Source: Fallopia convolvulus
Lineage: Eukaryota > Streptophyta > Magnoliopsida > Caryophyllales > Polygonaceae
Direction: 5' to 3'
Length of the DNA stretch: 64,000 nt
Assembly: GCA_964016875.1 (NCBI GenBank)
Contig: OZ024728.1
Coordinates: forward strand, 28,009,328 to 28,073,327
Below, one piece after another: positions 22,413-34,607 of the stretch. The notes below the pieces were generated by a model. The model was not told where the DNA came from. It saw nothing but the letters and a program-made list of their open reading frames with translations, and ran no database searches. A program made the translations under genes and the position numbers. Position 1 is the first letter of the stretch; the number at the start of each line of letters is the position of its first letter.

Positions 22413-25356
22413 GCTTTGTCTTAATTGTATTTTCTCGTTGTAAAGGAGTGAGCTAGTCCGCTCCTCTCGACTTTCGTTTTGTCTTTGAAAGGTCGAATCG
22501 TCATCATTTCTTTTCCATCCCTAGTGTAATGGTTTTTTATATAAAGCCCTTGTAATCAGTTTCCATAAAAGTTCGAATAAAAAATGTTCTCTCTTCTCTA
22601 AACTTGCGCATCATTTCTTGCCTATACTTGTAAGTTAACAAAAACAACTATATCGTACTTCAAATATAGAATTACATATATTCTATATGAATGTCGATCG
22701 TTAGCCATTTACAGAAAATGGTTGTAATAAAAACTAAGTTCATGCTCATTGGGAATTAGAAGAAGTCATGCCACCTAAAGGTAACACTTATATTCCCATA
22801 GAGCTAAACATACTAAGCCAGTGACTCGCGGGAAGATAGAAATTTCCAAAGAGGACACCAAGGAAGGCTTAGTCAACTAAGGATCTGACATGTCTCCATC
22901 TAGTCCGATCTCGAAACAGGTTATCGAGAGGTATGTGAGGGGACAAACAATGGTCTAATGATAAAGAAGTGGTCGAGAATTCTGACCAATGAAGAATATA
23001 ATAAACGGATATACCTACAAGTAGAAATGACTTGCTCAGTCAACATATGGAACCTTAGCAATTGACCCTTGTCAAGCGTTTAAACCAACCATAATAGGAC
23101 ATTTTGTGGACACATGACCCGATTCGTCGCATTTGAAGTAGTTACCTCTGCCATATTCGCTGTTATTATCTCCAACCGTTGAAGCCGTTATTAGGTTGCC
23201 TCAGTAGTGTGCACCTTGCCCTAACCGTCTTTTCTTTCCTTAAATAAGCTTATGTTATGGAACCAACCTTTTGTTGGTATTTCAATAAAGCATTAAGTCT
23301 TCCTCGATAACCCAAATACCTACTCTATCCACGAATGAAGGACAATTGTTGGGAACAATTTATCGATTCTTATTTCAAATGGTCAAACCAAAAAGAACCA
23401 ACAATAGAATTCCCCTGAATAGCATTCAAGTTCGGGCACGAATGATGGTTCAAAAGCTTCCAAAGAAAGAATAAGGAAATCGTCGGGTAATGAACCCTAG
23501 TACGCCGATATTGTTGGATGATGCGACAGAAACTGCCTTAAGAAGTCCAACAATATAAGTGATGCCAGAAGCAATCTCTTTTGTTCCACCGAAAGAAGCA
23601 AGCAGAATTAGAACTGACCAAGCTGCAAATAAGAACTGCAAATGACGCCATACTTCACCTCAAGTAAAGTTGTCTAGCCTTACAGGGATATTATAGACAT
23701 TAGCGTCAAAGAAGACGATGTCAGCAAGGGAACTAAAAGTTGACCCCAACTAGTTCTCCTAAGTGGAAAGATTTAAGAAGTAATCTTTGCACCGAAGCAA
23801 AAGGGTTTATAGTGTCACTCTACAAATCGGAAAGGAGTTAGCCAATAGCGAGAGAATTATATTCAAGCTAACGTCTCATGCTGAGCTGGGAAAAGTTAAG
23901 ACTGATACGATGAATCGTTCCTCTCTTATGGTATGAGAGATGAGAGACTTAATGATCTCTTAGACCCTAAAGGTTAAAGGACTAAGTATGTCGAGAGGAA
24001 GACCACGCAGTTTAACCAATTATTGCATTATGCACGATATGAAGTTTCCCCTTAAGCCCAAAAGTATCCCGTCATAAGTGGATAAGTTCAACCACCAAGC
24101 CATGAAGAATCTCAACGGTTGACGTAATGAGCGAATAGAATATCTTATCCTTTCCCGTGTAATCTGATTATGTCCAAATAAGGGTACTTGTGACATAAAA
24201 TTGTATGATTGTCAGTAGGATTTCAACCTCGGTTATAATCAAATCATAGTTGAATAATTCACATATTATCATCAACTATATTCTTCCACAAAGTGTTACA
24301 CTTTGAACTCTGCTATGCTATCATAGCCGTCTTGAAGACGTTTGTTGGTACTTTCCCTACGAAAGCACTGTTTCAAATGCTCAGTTTCGATTAATAGGAT
24401 TACGTAAGTCAGTCCATTTTTTTTCTTATGCGATTTACTCCTACTTCTGCAAGAAATATTTTCATTTTGCGTTGCGTTGTCAAACTACAATAGTAAATAT
24501 CATAAGTTTAAATAGCTAGACAGTTTTTCTAAGAATATGGTTCACAGTGGCGAATAAGGATGAACTTCTATCTCCCATCTTGATCACATGGTTGAGGTAG
24601 AATTTCAGGTCTTATTCCTGTGAAGGCATATTAAGGGGTTATGTTGGAAATAGTTCCCCGATGCTGATCACATTGGTGGAATGAAACCACTTATTCCTTC
24701 GAAGTTAACATAGGTTAAGAAAACTACGTTCTTATAAGAATTAAAACGTATAGTATAGGAGGACGCTTGAACCACTTCTCGATAATATAATATATTATAA
24801 CACGACATCGTAAAGATGGTTACTCCCTCTTGCGAGATAACCATCGCCTATCCCAGTAGTAACTTCTTTTAGAAATCGTAATTCGAGATTCTTCTTCTAA
24901 GGCATGGGCCTTACATGTTCAAACATCGATTCCGTCTCAAAAGTTTATTTAATATCCATCTTAAAAGAGCTCTTTTGCAATGACTCTATTCTAGAAGAAT
25001 AGAATGGATTAGTCATTTTCGTACTCGCTTCCTAGGAGCACTTAAGTACTTGTGTTATTTAAGATGCTCATTCTATAAGCAATCCAACCTCTTTATCTCT
25101 GGAAAGGTCAACCCAGAACTTCCGTAGGTATGACCCCAAACTAATGGATAAACCGCTTGATCGTCAGCCTACTTCGTTGACAAGTCTAAATTAGGATTTT
25201 TACAAGGAATAAAAATCATTTCCATTGGATTCATTAAACCACATAAGTTTAAATGTGGGAAACTTCCCAAGTAATACTAATTTAACGATTCCTTAATATA
25301 CAATAGTATTTCTTCTACTTGTACAATCATCTTAACTAAAGAACGAAATGTTCTTT
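22413..25356 (+). pseudogene. Decayed gag/pol region of second Tekay-type element
   Basis: No ORF of useful length remains. At about 24005-24060 a translated trace QFNQLLHYARYEV aligns with FNHLLQYADEEI of the first element's gag, and 23950-24130 follows the same order as gag. A Met-Pro-Pro-Lys start-like trace lies near 22769. I found no RT or integrase motif by eye; either pol is deleted or it is too diverged. Confidence concerns origin, not function. Confidence 0.5.
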
Positions 25357-25487
25357 AAGGGGGTAATAGACCCTATGTTGTTTCCTCACAAATTGTGAGT
25401 GGTAGTAGCTACTTTCCGTCTTAACCTGGTACCGCCCTAAGTCTTCCCTAGTTTCGGGGACGAAACTAATTTTTAAGGGGGTACTAT
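25357..25487 (+). promoter_or_regulatory. 3' untranslated region with two polypurine-tract copies
   Basis: TTAAGGGGGTAATAGACCC (about 25356-25374) and TTAAGGGGGTACTATT (about 25473-25488) flank a conserved TTTCGGGGACGAAACTAA. The arrangement is the same as at 6416-6563. The second copy borders the LTR. Confidence 0.75.
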
Positions 25488-28400
25488 TGCAATATCCGCT
25501 AAATTCTAAATAAAATAAAATGGGTAATTATCCCAATAATTTTTTTCTCTAAAATAGAGAATGTAATAACATTTATAATTTCATATTATATTATGAAAGG
25601 TAATAAACGATTACTACAATGACAAGTAAGAATTTAATTAAATATATTAAGCAAGTCGGGTAATTATTTAAATATTTTTCTCTTAAAAAGAGAATTAATT
25701 ATTTTTATAATTTTCTTAATAAATTATAAAAATATTATGAAGGGGTATCAAAGTGACAAATAAAATTTCCAACAAATACAAATCATATGAATTTCGAATT
25801 TTAATTAATGTAATAATTACAAGGAGACAAAAATATGAAACAAGGCAAATAAAAAAGTGTCAAGAGCCGGGACTCGAACCCGAGACCTCTTGCACCTTTC
25901 ACAAACTCACACACTCAATTCCGCTTGGCTAGCTCAATTTTACTACCCACATTACAATTCTTTTAATTATAAACCCTCATTCTTCTTCTTCTTCAAACAA
26001 ATCAGACTGATGTCTGATAGAAGTGACGCTCATTCAATTCATGAGAGAAATTCCAGCCATTCTTCTCCATTGCTTCTAAAACCTTCCAAGGACTTGCATC
26101 ACCCTTTGTCATCACTCAACAAACACACTTTTCACCAATTGGCATCAATCTACTCCCCCACTATTGGTCAAACTCCATTGAAGAGGATCACTAGAGCTTC
26201 CTTGGTTGCCTATTTAAAGGCTGGAAAAGTCACAAGAAGCTCACACAAACTTCCTCCTCTCTTCCTCTTACAAATTCAATCCCATTCAAAGCCTAGAAAT
26301 CCCAATTTAATTTTTGTTTCAAATCTGATTTTTTTGGGAAAAATCCCCAAAACCCTAAATTTGCCTTGCCTTGTACCACCGGAGGACACTACCGACCCCG
26401 GTCGGCCACCACCACCACTCGGGCGCAGCCACCTTCGCCTGCCAGAGTTTCGTCACCGCCCAGTCGTCCGCCAGGAGTAGTCCGTCGTTCGTCCATCCTG
26501 ATTCATCTCTCTGTTTCTTTTTACGTAAAAGAAGAAGAAGGAGAAAGATGGTATGTGGGCCTAATCCTAGTTGGGTAATTTTAAATAAACTTGGGCTACT
26601 TATTAGGCCCAAAATACCAATTAAAAATCAGATTTCTTTTATCAAATAGAAATTGCTTGTACATAATTTTTAATGAGAAAAAAAATAACATGCATGTGGG
26701 AGATCTAAAGGGAAATAATTTTCGTAAGTGTTAAATAAATTTCAATACATTGTAAGAATCATAAAAATAACTTTTTAACATAAAATTCGGATTTAAAAAG
26801 AAATAATATTAGCTTGGACATATTTTCTTCTATTATAGAACAAATAGTCTAAAATAAAGAAGATTTAATAAAACAAGACTTTAGTAAAGAGAAAAGTAGT
26901 CTTGCATGTCTTTTAATCATATTATATGCTTTGGAATAATAATAGTAAGATACTTTGAATAAATTGTTTTAATAAGAACAAGTAGGGAATTAAATTAATT
27001 TAAATAAATAGTTTGCATGTGTCTTTATATAAGGAAATAGAATAAGCTAGACAAGGAAACTTTTTGTAAATAAATTTATGGGACTAAAATATGAGTTTAT
27101 GCTTGTCAAAATATAACATAAATAATATTACAATATTTAGAGTTTATTTTAATAAATAAAGAAACAAGAGTAAGTGGATGGTAAAATATTATCTTAAGAC
27201 CATTTTATTAAAGTAGAGAGTTTCCATGTCATTTAAAGTTAATGATAGATTTTATATAATAATGACCTAATTTAAATATGGGCTTGAGATCTTGTTAGTT
27301 GAGGAAAAAGGATTAAATCAATTAAATAAATTATAAGTATATTGGTAAGTCTTTATCCTACTTTATACTTAATTCATTTCATATGTTAAAAGACATAATA
27401 AGATCCCATATAAAATATTTTTATATAAAGTTATTATTTTAAAGATGGTAGCTTTTGAATATTAAATGATACCTTGTTAGAAGAATATATATATATATAT
27501 ATATAAGATATTATTAATAGGGCATATCTCTAAGTGTAGAGGAGTTAAAGATATATGAAATTATTTATAATAATAATAATAAAATTATTATTTGAGTTGC
27601 CAAGTCTCTAGATGTAGAGATTTCCATAGATATAGCTTCTAATAATAAAATATGGTAGTAGTGAGAAATTCTTATAATGGAAAGACATAATTATTTTAAA
27701 TAACTTTTAAGAAGCTCTCATAAAAGTAGTGTTACAAAATTGGTAAGCACATGGACTGTAGTTTTATATTAAATATTGCCTTTATGAAGAAGTAATATTA
27801 ATTATATAAAAAAATTAGAGTACCTATTTTTAAGTGTAGAGAACAACAAAACTATATGGATATAATTATATTAATGATATATATATTACAAATATTATGG
27901 ATAATAAAATATTAGTTTTATCTATCTCTAAAGTGTAGAGATTTTTCCTACAAGACATAAAAAAATTACTATAAATATAATAGTTGTGATTTTAAATGGA
28001 GATAATATATTGTTTATTTATGAAGATGTCTTGCATAAAAAGATATTGTAAGATATATAAAAGATATTATTATTATTAACTTAGATATAAATAAAGAAGT
28101 TGCATGCTCCTAGTTTTGTGAAATAATATTCTAAGACATGGGAAAATCATTTAAATAAATAATAGAATTTATTATTATCTCTCATACATGGAAAGTATGC
28201 TATATTAAGTAATTGGAATTTTTTCACATAAGGAAAGTACTAGAAAAAGGACTTAATATAATATGAATATTACATGTCTTCTTAAAGTAAGCATGATAAG
28301 AGGATAAAATAATAAAGACATATTCTAGCATTTAAAAAGATATTATATGATTAAGTTGGGTTAAAAGATATTAATATGGGAAAGTAAAAGATATTTTTAT

Positions 28401-30118
28401 GACAAGGGCGTTTTAGACTTTTCACATACTAAAGAAGAGTTTTATAAAAACAATATTTCATATAGTTATGGAAACTATATCTTAATAATTATATAAAGAT
28501 AATATCCTTACTTGGTTATAATAAGAAAGTAATAAATTTATCTAAAAGGAATATTGACCTTAAGTTAATGAGTATTTGATAAGTTGAGTATTACTAAACC
28601 TTGATCTTCAAAGGATAATAATAATTAAATCCAAATAAAGAATTTATAAGAAATACAAGGATATTACCAATATAAAATAATAATAAGGAATATTATTATT
28701 TTATTCATCTCCACCTAAATTATTATTATAATAATTTAGAAATTAATTCTCTTATAAAAAGAATATAAGAGATATTTAAAACTTTAGAAGAATTAAAGAA
28801 ATTCTTATTAAAGTTCGTACGTACCTCTCGTGTCGATAGGTCGGGATTCTCGCTCGAAGTCGTGAGTCAAATAGTTTCGTCAAGCTCGATTGTTAGAACT
28901 CGCAAAAGCAAAGGCAAGTGGAATTTCCCCTTGTGCCCTTTTATATCCGTCTACATGATATTTCTCGATGTTGGGAACGACTTGTAGGTCTCAATAAAAA
29001 TGAACCTAGGAAATATCGAATGCTAGAAATAACGACTCATTGTTAGCATGGTTGCTTTATATACTCGTAATAGGATTATATATGCTAGTGTAGTTATTAT
29101 CTTGATTGCTTGTGGTCTCGCGCAGAGATTTACTTTGAATAAACTAGAAAGGGGTGCGGGATAGCCGACGCCTCTATATAACCTTACTAAGTCGTACGTC
29201 CATACGACTTTTGGGATCATGATCTCCATCCGCTCCGATTGCAAGGAGGGATTGTGCGCACTCTAGCTAAGTGCCGGGGAATTGAAGTTCTCCCTCGGGT
29301 GGCTGGGATTATCTGTGTCCCACCACTCTCTATTAAAAATCGTTAACCCAGTCGAATATCTTTCGTCACTATATAAGATAAGTGCGAATGCACATTTAAG
29401 ATACCAAAATCGGACCGGTCTCAAATGATCGATCCGGCTCTCGGTCCGCTCAGGGCGCGAGAGGTTTTTACTTGTATGAATTAATAAACGTTCCCAACAC
29501 ACTTCCGAAATCCTAAAGAATTCTACAATCTAGTAGTTCTTCTATCGCTTTTCGAGTTATCTTTGTCTAAGATATACTCTTCTTTGAACCATTAAAGCTC
29601 CACATAGACAAGCCTTATCATATAGCCCTTCGTAAACACAACCCTAATATCTCTTTCGATAATACTTGAAATTACCAAATTACCCTCGGGAAGTTCCCTT
29701 CCCGCTTGCTTAGTCTCCTAGACTAATTCTTCTTTTCCGCATGTTTACCTGTCATTCTCTCGCCCCTCGCGAATTATGTCAGAATCTAGGAATCCCAACA
29801 AGGCGTGAAGTGAAGTGAAGACGAAGGAAGAACAAGGATTTTCAAGATGTATCTTTCTATCATTTTGCTTTAGTTTCATTACGTTTCAAGGACAAGCAGG
29901 TTTTGCATTTCAATTCCGAACAACTTTATATTTGAAAACAATGTAAGATGTTTTGTAAGAACCAAGTCTTCCTCGGGAGCACCTTTTCTCATTATGTAGT
30001 ATGTTTTATTCCGCATTTTAATTGTTCTATATCATTCTAAAAGCCTTGGGTGACTTTGGACGGTAAAGTTTGAGGTCACTGGCGGTAACACCCAATGTTG
30101 TAAAATAGGGGTGTTACA
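25488..30118 (+). repeat. 3' LTR of second Tekay-type element (4631 bp)
   Basis: It begins TGCAATATCCGC and ends GGGGTGTTACA. It is the complete version of the LTR truncated at 16181. The internal layout is the same: tRNA-like antisense sequence (25861-25935), TATA-like (26210), GC pocket (26380-26480), AT-rich middle with hairpin repeats (27528, 27605, 27925) and a conserved 3' third. A TA microsatellite near 27487 is longer than in the 5' copy. Confidence 0.92.
25861..25935 (-). other. Antisense tRNA-like sequence in 3' LTR
   Basis: It is near-identical to the one at 16270-16344, with A-box and B-box both intact on the minus strand. Confidence 0.65.
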
Positions 30119-30857
30119 CATAATTGGTCAATTTATCCAGCAATTCCCATGCAGCGTCAGGCTCCATCTCTATAAAACCGCAAGCAGTATGCAAGTTGAG
30201 GCGGTTCTTTGTCTCAGCATTTATACCCTGAAAGAATATCTTTTGCAGAACGTATTTCGGTTGTCCATGGGTGGGGCATTGCCTCAGTATTTCCTTGAAT
30301 CGCTCCAATGTCTCCACAAATGTCTCGTTAGGCAGCTGTTGATAAGAAGTAATAAGCTTCCTTAACTCCGTAGTCTTGGCAGGAGGGAAGAACTTAGTCA
30401 TGAATAAGTCATGCAAGGTTCTCCACGTCCTTACCGATCTAGGAGGTAAGCTTTCTAGCCAGCTCAGGGCCTTACCTGCAAGAGACCATTTAAAAGCTTT
30501 TAGTTGGACATATTCTAAAGAAACACCATCAGCAGCAATGGTGTCACACAAATCAACAAAATTACAAATATTCTCCATAGGGTACTCAGTTGGTTTTCCC
30601 TTAAACTGAGCCCTCTTAATTAAGGATATAAACTGAGATTTAATTTTAAAAGCCCTTGCTATCTCAAGAAGCACTATTGTTGATTCTGGCACCCTCAGTT
30701 CCGGGTTCATGTATTGCTTGGCATTCCTAGGGATAGCATTCATTTGCTCCTATAATTGAATACGTTGCTCCCTTTCTTGATCTCTCTCGGTTTGCAACGC
30801 CTCCATCTGTCTGCGGAGAGCAGCCATCTGTTGGGCAATATCCTCAGGAGTAGCCAT
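30119..30857 (-). pseudogene. gag: N-terminal part of gag of minus-strand Athila-like element
   Basis: The minus-strand frame starts at 30857 (MATPEDIAQQMAALRRQME), with a predicted coiled N-terminus, and meets one in-frame TAG near 30752. Core motifs: IPRNAKQYMNPELRVPEST, FKIKSQFISLIKRAQFKGKP, P-M-E-N-I-C-N-F-V-D-L-C, LKAFKWSLAGKALSWLESLP, FMTKFFPPAKTTELRKLITS and LPNETFVETLERFKEILRQC. It ends abruptly at 30119 where the Tekay LTR begins. The rest of this gag is at 15474-16180. Confidence 0.85.
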
Positions 30858-30960
30858 TGTAAAAAAAACTGAAAAGACAAACAAAAGAAAACAAATCAGA
30901 AATAAACACAGGGTCGGGCTATTCCCAAACCCAAAAAGGAATCAAACATAACACTGTTGC

Positions 30961-30979
30961 TTCCCCGGCAATGATGCCA
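30961..30979 (-). promoter_or_regulatory. Degenerate tRNA-Asp primer binding site
   Basis: On the minus strand this reads TGGCATCATTGCCGGGGAA, close to the Asp-type site at 11324. It lies about 100 bases upstream of the gag start, as expected. Confidence 0.8.
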
Positions 30980-30982
30980 ATT

Positions 30983-32612
30983 TGTTGATAGGGATTCACG
31001 ACAACAAATAAATTTGTAGTGAAAACCCCGCTGTGTATAGGGAGGTCAGGATCGTCCACGGGAAGCAAGGTTATGTTTGATTACTAAACTAAAAAGCAAA
31101 AGAGAAGGCAAAACAAAGCAAAGAACTAAGCAAAACAACCAAATAAATGCACTGGAAGGGGGTCGATATCGACCTTGTCAGGGACGTTACCGAAGTATGA
31201 ATGCAGTAGAAAAACTAAGTAAACAGCAAGAAGAAAGGGGAAAATTGCAGGTCGATATCGACCTGGGCAAGGTCGATATCAAGGTACCTGGGTTTGGGTT
31301 TTGACTCAAAAATAAGGAAAAACATAAATCATAAATATCATGCCTTTAACATAAAGTTATCAACTTTCGTTGAATTAATCAAGCAAATCAATCAATTTTC
31401 ACAAATCAATTTAGTTAATCTACTTGCTTTGATCTAAAGTTCTCAACTTTCGTCTCAAACTTTATCTCGTATTCAAATTCACAACTTTTTTTTTCAATCA
31501 AGTTAAGAACATAAAATACTTCAACTTTAGTCAAAGCTTTTGCACAAACAAGTAGAAAATAGATAAAAGGTAATCAATTCATTCATCACATCACCATTCA
31601 TGCACAATCATGTTGGGTTTCTAACCCCAACCCTAGAAAAGAAGACTACTCACTCAGGATTGGAGAAAAACAAGCAAAACAATTGAAAGAAAACATAATT
31701 GAATTAAAACTAAAAGCTTACTTGAATTAAAAACTTTAAACTTGTCCTAGAACACAAGAAATTCTCCCACAATCTTCTTGATTGTGCCCCAAGCAACACT
31801 TGTCTTCCAAAAATCAAAATAACGTGTAAACTAAACCCTAAAAGTGTCTCCTCTAAATTCTAACGTGTCATCCCCCCAAAACTAAAGCTAGAACAAGAGT
31901 ATTTATAGAGAAAAACCTAATCTATCTAGAAGCTATCTAAAAGGAAATAAATCTTTAAAAGATATATCCCTTCTATAAGGAAATAAATCTAATAAAAGAT
32001 ATATCCCTTTAAAACTATCTAATAATATAAAAGGAAACTAATAAAAAGGGATAAAAATACATTAATTGCACCGACTCTAAAGTCTTCTACCGACACGGGA
32101 CCCTCGGTATTAACCCGGTCAGGATCGGTAGATCTCTCTTTTGAATTCTCGAATTTTGCTCTTCTCTGCACCTCAATACCGACCTAGCTAGGCAGGGTCG
32201 ATATCGACCTCCATCAGCATTGAAAACAACTTTGAGTAAAACTTGCGTAGCGGATTCGTTACAACTCCGTTTGACTCGATTCTTTTTCCTATGTCTTTGT
32301 AACGAGTTTCTCTACCTCTTTATAAGCTCAAACTTGATCTTCAATGTCTTTATTGGAGTTCTTTTCTTAGGCTTTCACTTCATTCTCGAGTGCTATCTTC
32401 AAGTGCTTTCCTCCTTTCTTCAAGATATGCTCCAAAACAGCTTCAAAACCTATAAAAACACCACCAAAGCTTATGTAGACTCCATATCTTAAGGAAATAT
32501 GAAAACCTACACAAACGACTCAAAGCAAAACATAAAACTAAAGAAAAAGACTCAAACACACAAAAACACACCCTAAAAACACAACTAAAAAGACGGATAT
32601 CAGACCCGTACA
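30983..32612 (-). repeat. 5' LTR of minus-strand Athila-like element
   Basis: It lies between the primer site and the transposase exon at 32613. On the plus strand it opens TGTTGATAGGG, i.e. ends ..CA on its own strand. The outer end is placed at the GTACA before the transposase codons resume and is approximate. It contains palindromes GGTCGATATCGACC at 31161-31174, 31250-31263 and 32196-32209. ORFs on either strand look like chance. Confidence 0.65.
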
Positions 32613-33139
32613 AGGATATAATTTTATCTGCATGGACAAACAATGTCACTCACTTTGGCACCGACACCACAAATAGGTGAGTTGGTTATTTAATAAAATA
32701 TTGACGTGTATTTGAAATACCCTTTATTAATGTTTATATTGACCTAACTTTTAACTATGATAACAGGGTTGAGAGTCAACATTCAACATTGAAGAGGTTC
32801 CTTGGATCGAGTCATAATAGTTTCGACACAATCTTTGATGATATGCATATATTGATTGGTACACTCATTGGAGAGATTAGGAGGACATTTGAGGAGTCAC
32901 GCATCAAACAATACCACCGAGTCGTTGTTGTACAGTGCTTCAGATTGTTTCCAGAAGTGGTTTCTCGCCATGCATTGGGCGTAATGTTATATCAGTATGA
33001 ACTTCTGAAAAAGGGTAAGATAAATGCAGACTCTTGTGAGTGTAGTATAACAAACACACACGTGCTTCCATGTCCCCACTTCATTGCAACTTCTATTAGA
33101 GATGATAAGATGATCGATCCATCCTTTGTAGGCTTTTAG
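32613..33139 (+). pseudogene. C-terminal fragment of FAR1/MULE-type transposase (two exons)
   Basis: The first exon piece (32613-32676) reads DIILSAWTNNVTHFGTDTTN. A GTGAG...CAG intron follows (32677-32766), then an exon with RVESQHSTLKRFLGSS, MHILIGTLIGEIRRTFEESR, and a SWIM-type zinc finger with C-x-C near 33039 and C-P-H near 33072. VESQHSTLK is typical of MULE-derived (FAR1-related) transposases. The splice joins the frame exactly. The 5' part is missing because the minus-strand Athila-like element adjoins; its far flank is not found in this window. Function in the intact family: transposase or a domesticated DNA-binding regulator. Confidence 0.75.
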
Positions 33140-34479
33140 TTCAGCAGTCAACACTCCTAATTGAGTTTTAACAACTACAAAATTAGCCCCCTTAACAACC
33201 TGTTAATGCACAAAATTAATTCCTTAATTAGAAGATTCTGAGGATACTTTCTCCACAAAAACAATATGAATGAAATCTCTGCCATGTTCGAAAAAAGTGA
33301 TACACCATGCCAACATATTTATAATTATAATTTTTAGTAGCTTTATTATGTAAAATGCATTCACTGATGAACTATTTACCTCGAATATGATGAAATGAAC
33401 CAATCTCATGCAAAGTAGAGACAATCAGAATTTGTGCAAGTCTAGAAATAAAGAAATTTAGATTGCTAACATAACATAATGAAAAATGTTATTCACATTG
33501 AAATTACAATGTAAGGCTCTAGTTTGACCATCACAAATGTTATCTACTCTTCTAAAACATCAGGGAAGACCTATTTTTTAATACTCTCATAGTTACAGCT
33601 TAGTTATAAAAATAAAAAAGAAAGGAAGGCAACATGGAAAGAACGTTCAACTTCAAACACTCAGAATGTAAGACCCAGAAATGAACAATGAGAAGGCAAA
33701 TGAAAAGAATGCATAGAAGCTCATTTTCTGCTTTCTTAACAGAAAATGCAAGATATACAGCTAGGCAGGTTTTCAACACTACTATAAATAACATTCTCCA
33801 CAAATATTTTCTAATAATTTTAAGCTATCTTCAATTCCTTCTTTGTTGATTTTCTTTTGTCCAACATGAAATATTTTATGGTGCTATTGTGAGCTTAAAA
33901 CTTTCTGATCACTTGTTATGGATATTTAGTATAAAAGATGGGATGCGAATTGTAATGTAAGAGAAAATATGACGACTTGTGCCTTTTGATGCAAGTGATG
34001 CATGTTTAAAAAGGTTGATAGATTGTCAGGCTGCTCTAAGTTAGTAGGATTTTCTAGACCTTATTCAGGAGATAGTAACTTTATTAAAGGCAATTAAGAG
34101 GGTTTTTAGGTTTAGGTGTTGCCTTTGATGCAAATCTAATGTGTAGATTAAAGCATGTACACAGATTTTATAATTTTGTCAAGTTGTGGAATTTTCATTA
34201 GATATTGGGGAGTAGAGAAGTGGGATCTTGAGCTCTTTACAACATTGGTAATTTTACATGTATTATAAGGATCATACGCTTTGATCATGTGAATTAAATA
34301 ACTAAAGATGCTGCTTCATGCCTTAATTCTATTGTAGCTTATATTTATGCACGTTCAACTATGACTGTATTCTTCTATGCAGTATGCTAGGTAACTAGTA
34401 CTTTCCATGCTTGTTAGGAAACTGGTTCTTTCTTGAGTTGCGATAGTTAATTAAAGTAGCATGTGTTATCATTTTGCAG
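33140..34479 (+). other. Unassigned AT-rich sequence
   Basis: No ORF, repeat array or recognisable family was found in this stretch. It separates the transposase fragment from the captured eIF3i exon and may be the interior or end of the same DNA element. Confidence 0.4.
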
Positions 34480-34607
34480 AAATTGGATAATCGATTCTTG
34501 TAATCAAAGGTCCTCAAGGTCGAATTAACAGAGCTGTTTGGGGACCCCTAAACAACACTATTATAAGCGATGGTGAAGATGCAACTACTCGTATTTGGGA
34601 TATTGAG
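34480..34607 (+). pseudogene. Captured exon of eIF3 subunit I (WD40 translation factor)
   Basis: The translation contains KGPQGRINRAVWGPLNNTII, followed by SDGEDATTRIWDIE. This matches the conserved plant eIF3i (TIF3I1) segment of the form KGPQGRINRAVWGPL..TI.SGGEDA..RIWD. It is flanked by TTTTGCAG on the left and GTAGG on the right, so it is a bona fide exon with its splice sites. An in-frame TAA lies just upstream of the matching part, and no other eIF3i exon was found nearby. It is therefore a gene fragment, most simply one picked up by a transposon (Pack-MULE-like). Confidence 0.8.

Larger units (their letters stand above)
16181..30118 (+). mobile_element. Second Tekay-type retrotransposon, decayed, inserted in Athila gag
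   Basis: It consists of a 5' LTR (16181-20516), a primer site, an internal region of about 5 kb and a 3' LTR (25488-30118). Both flanks are halves of one minus-strand Athila-like gag, so this is a nested insertion. The 5' LTR lacks the first 284 bases of the 3' LTR, and the flanks show no 5-bp target duplication, so a deletion removed the left boundary after insertion. LTR-LTR differences seen by eye are about ten in 680 bases near the promoter, suggesting recent insertion. The internal region has a broken ORF0 and only traces of gag/pol, so the copy must have been mobilised by proteins made elsewhere. Confidence 0.85.
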
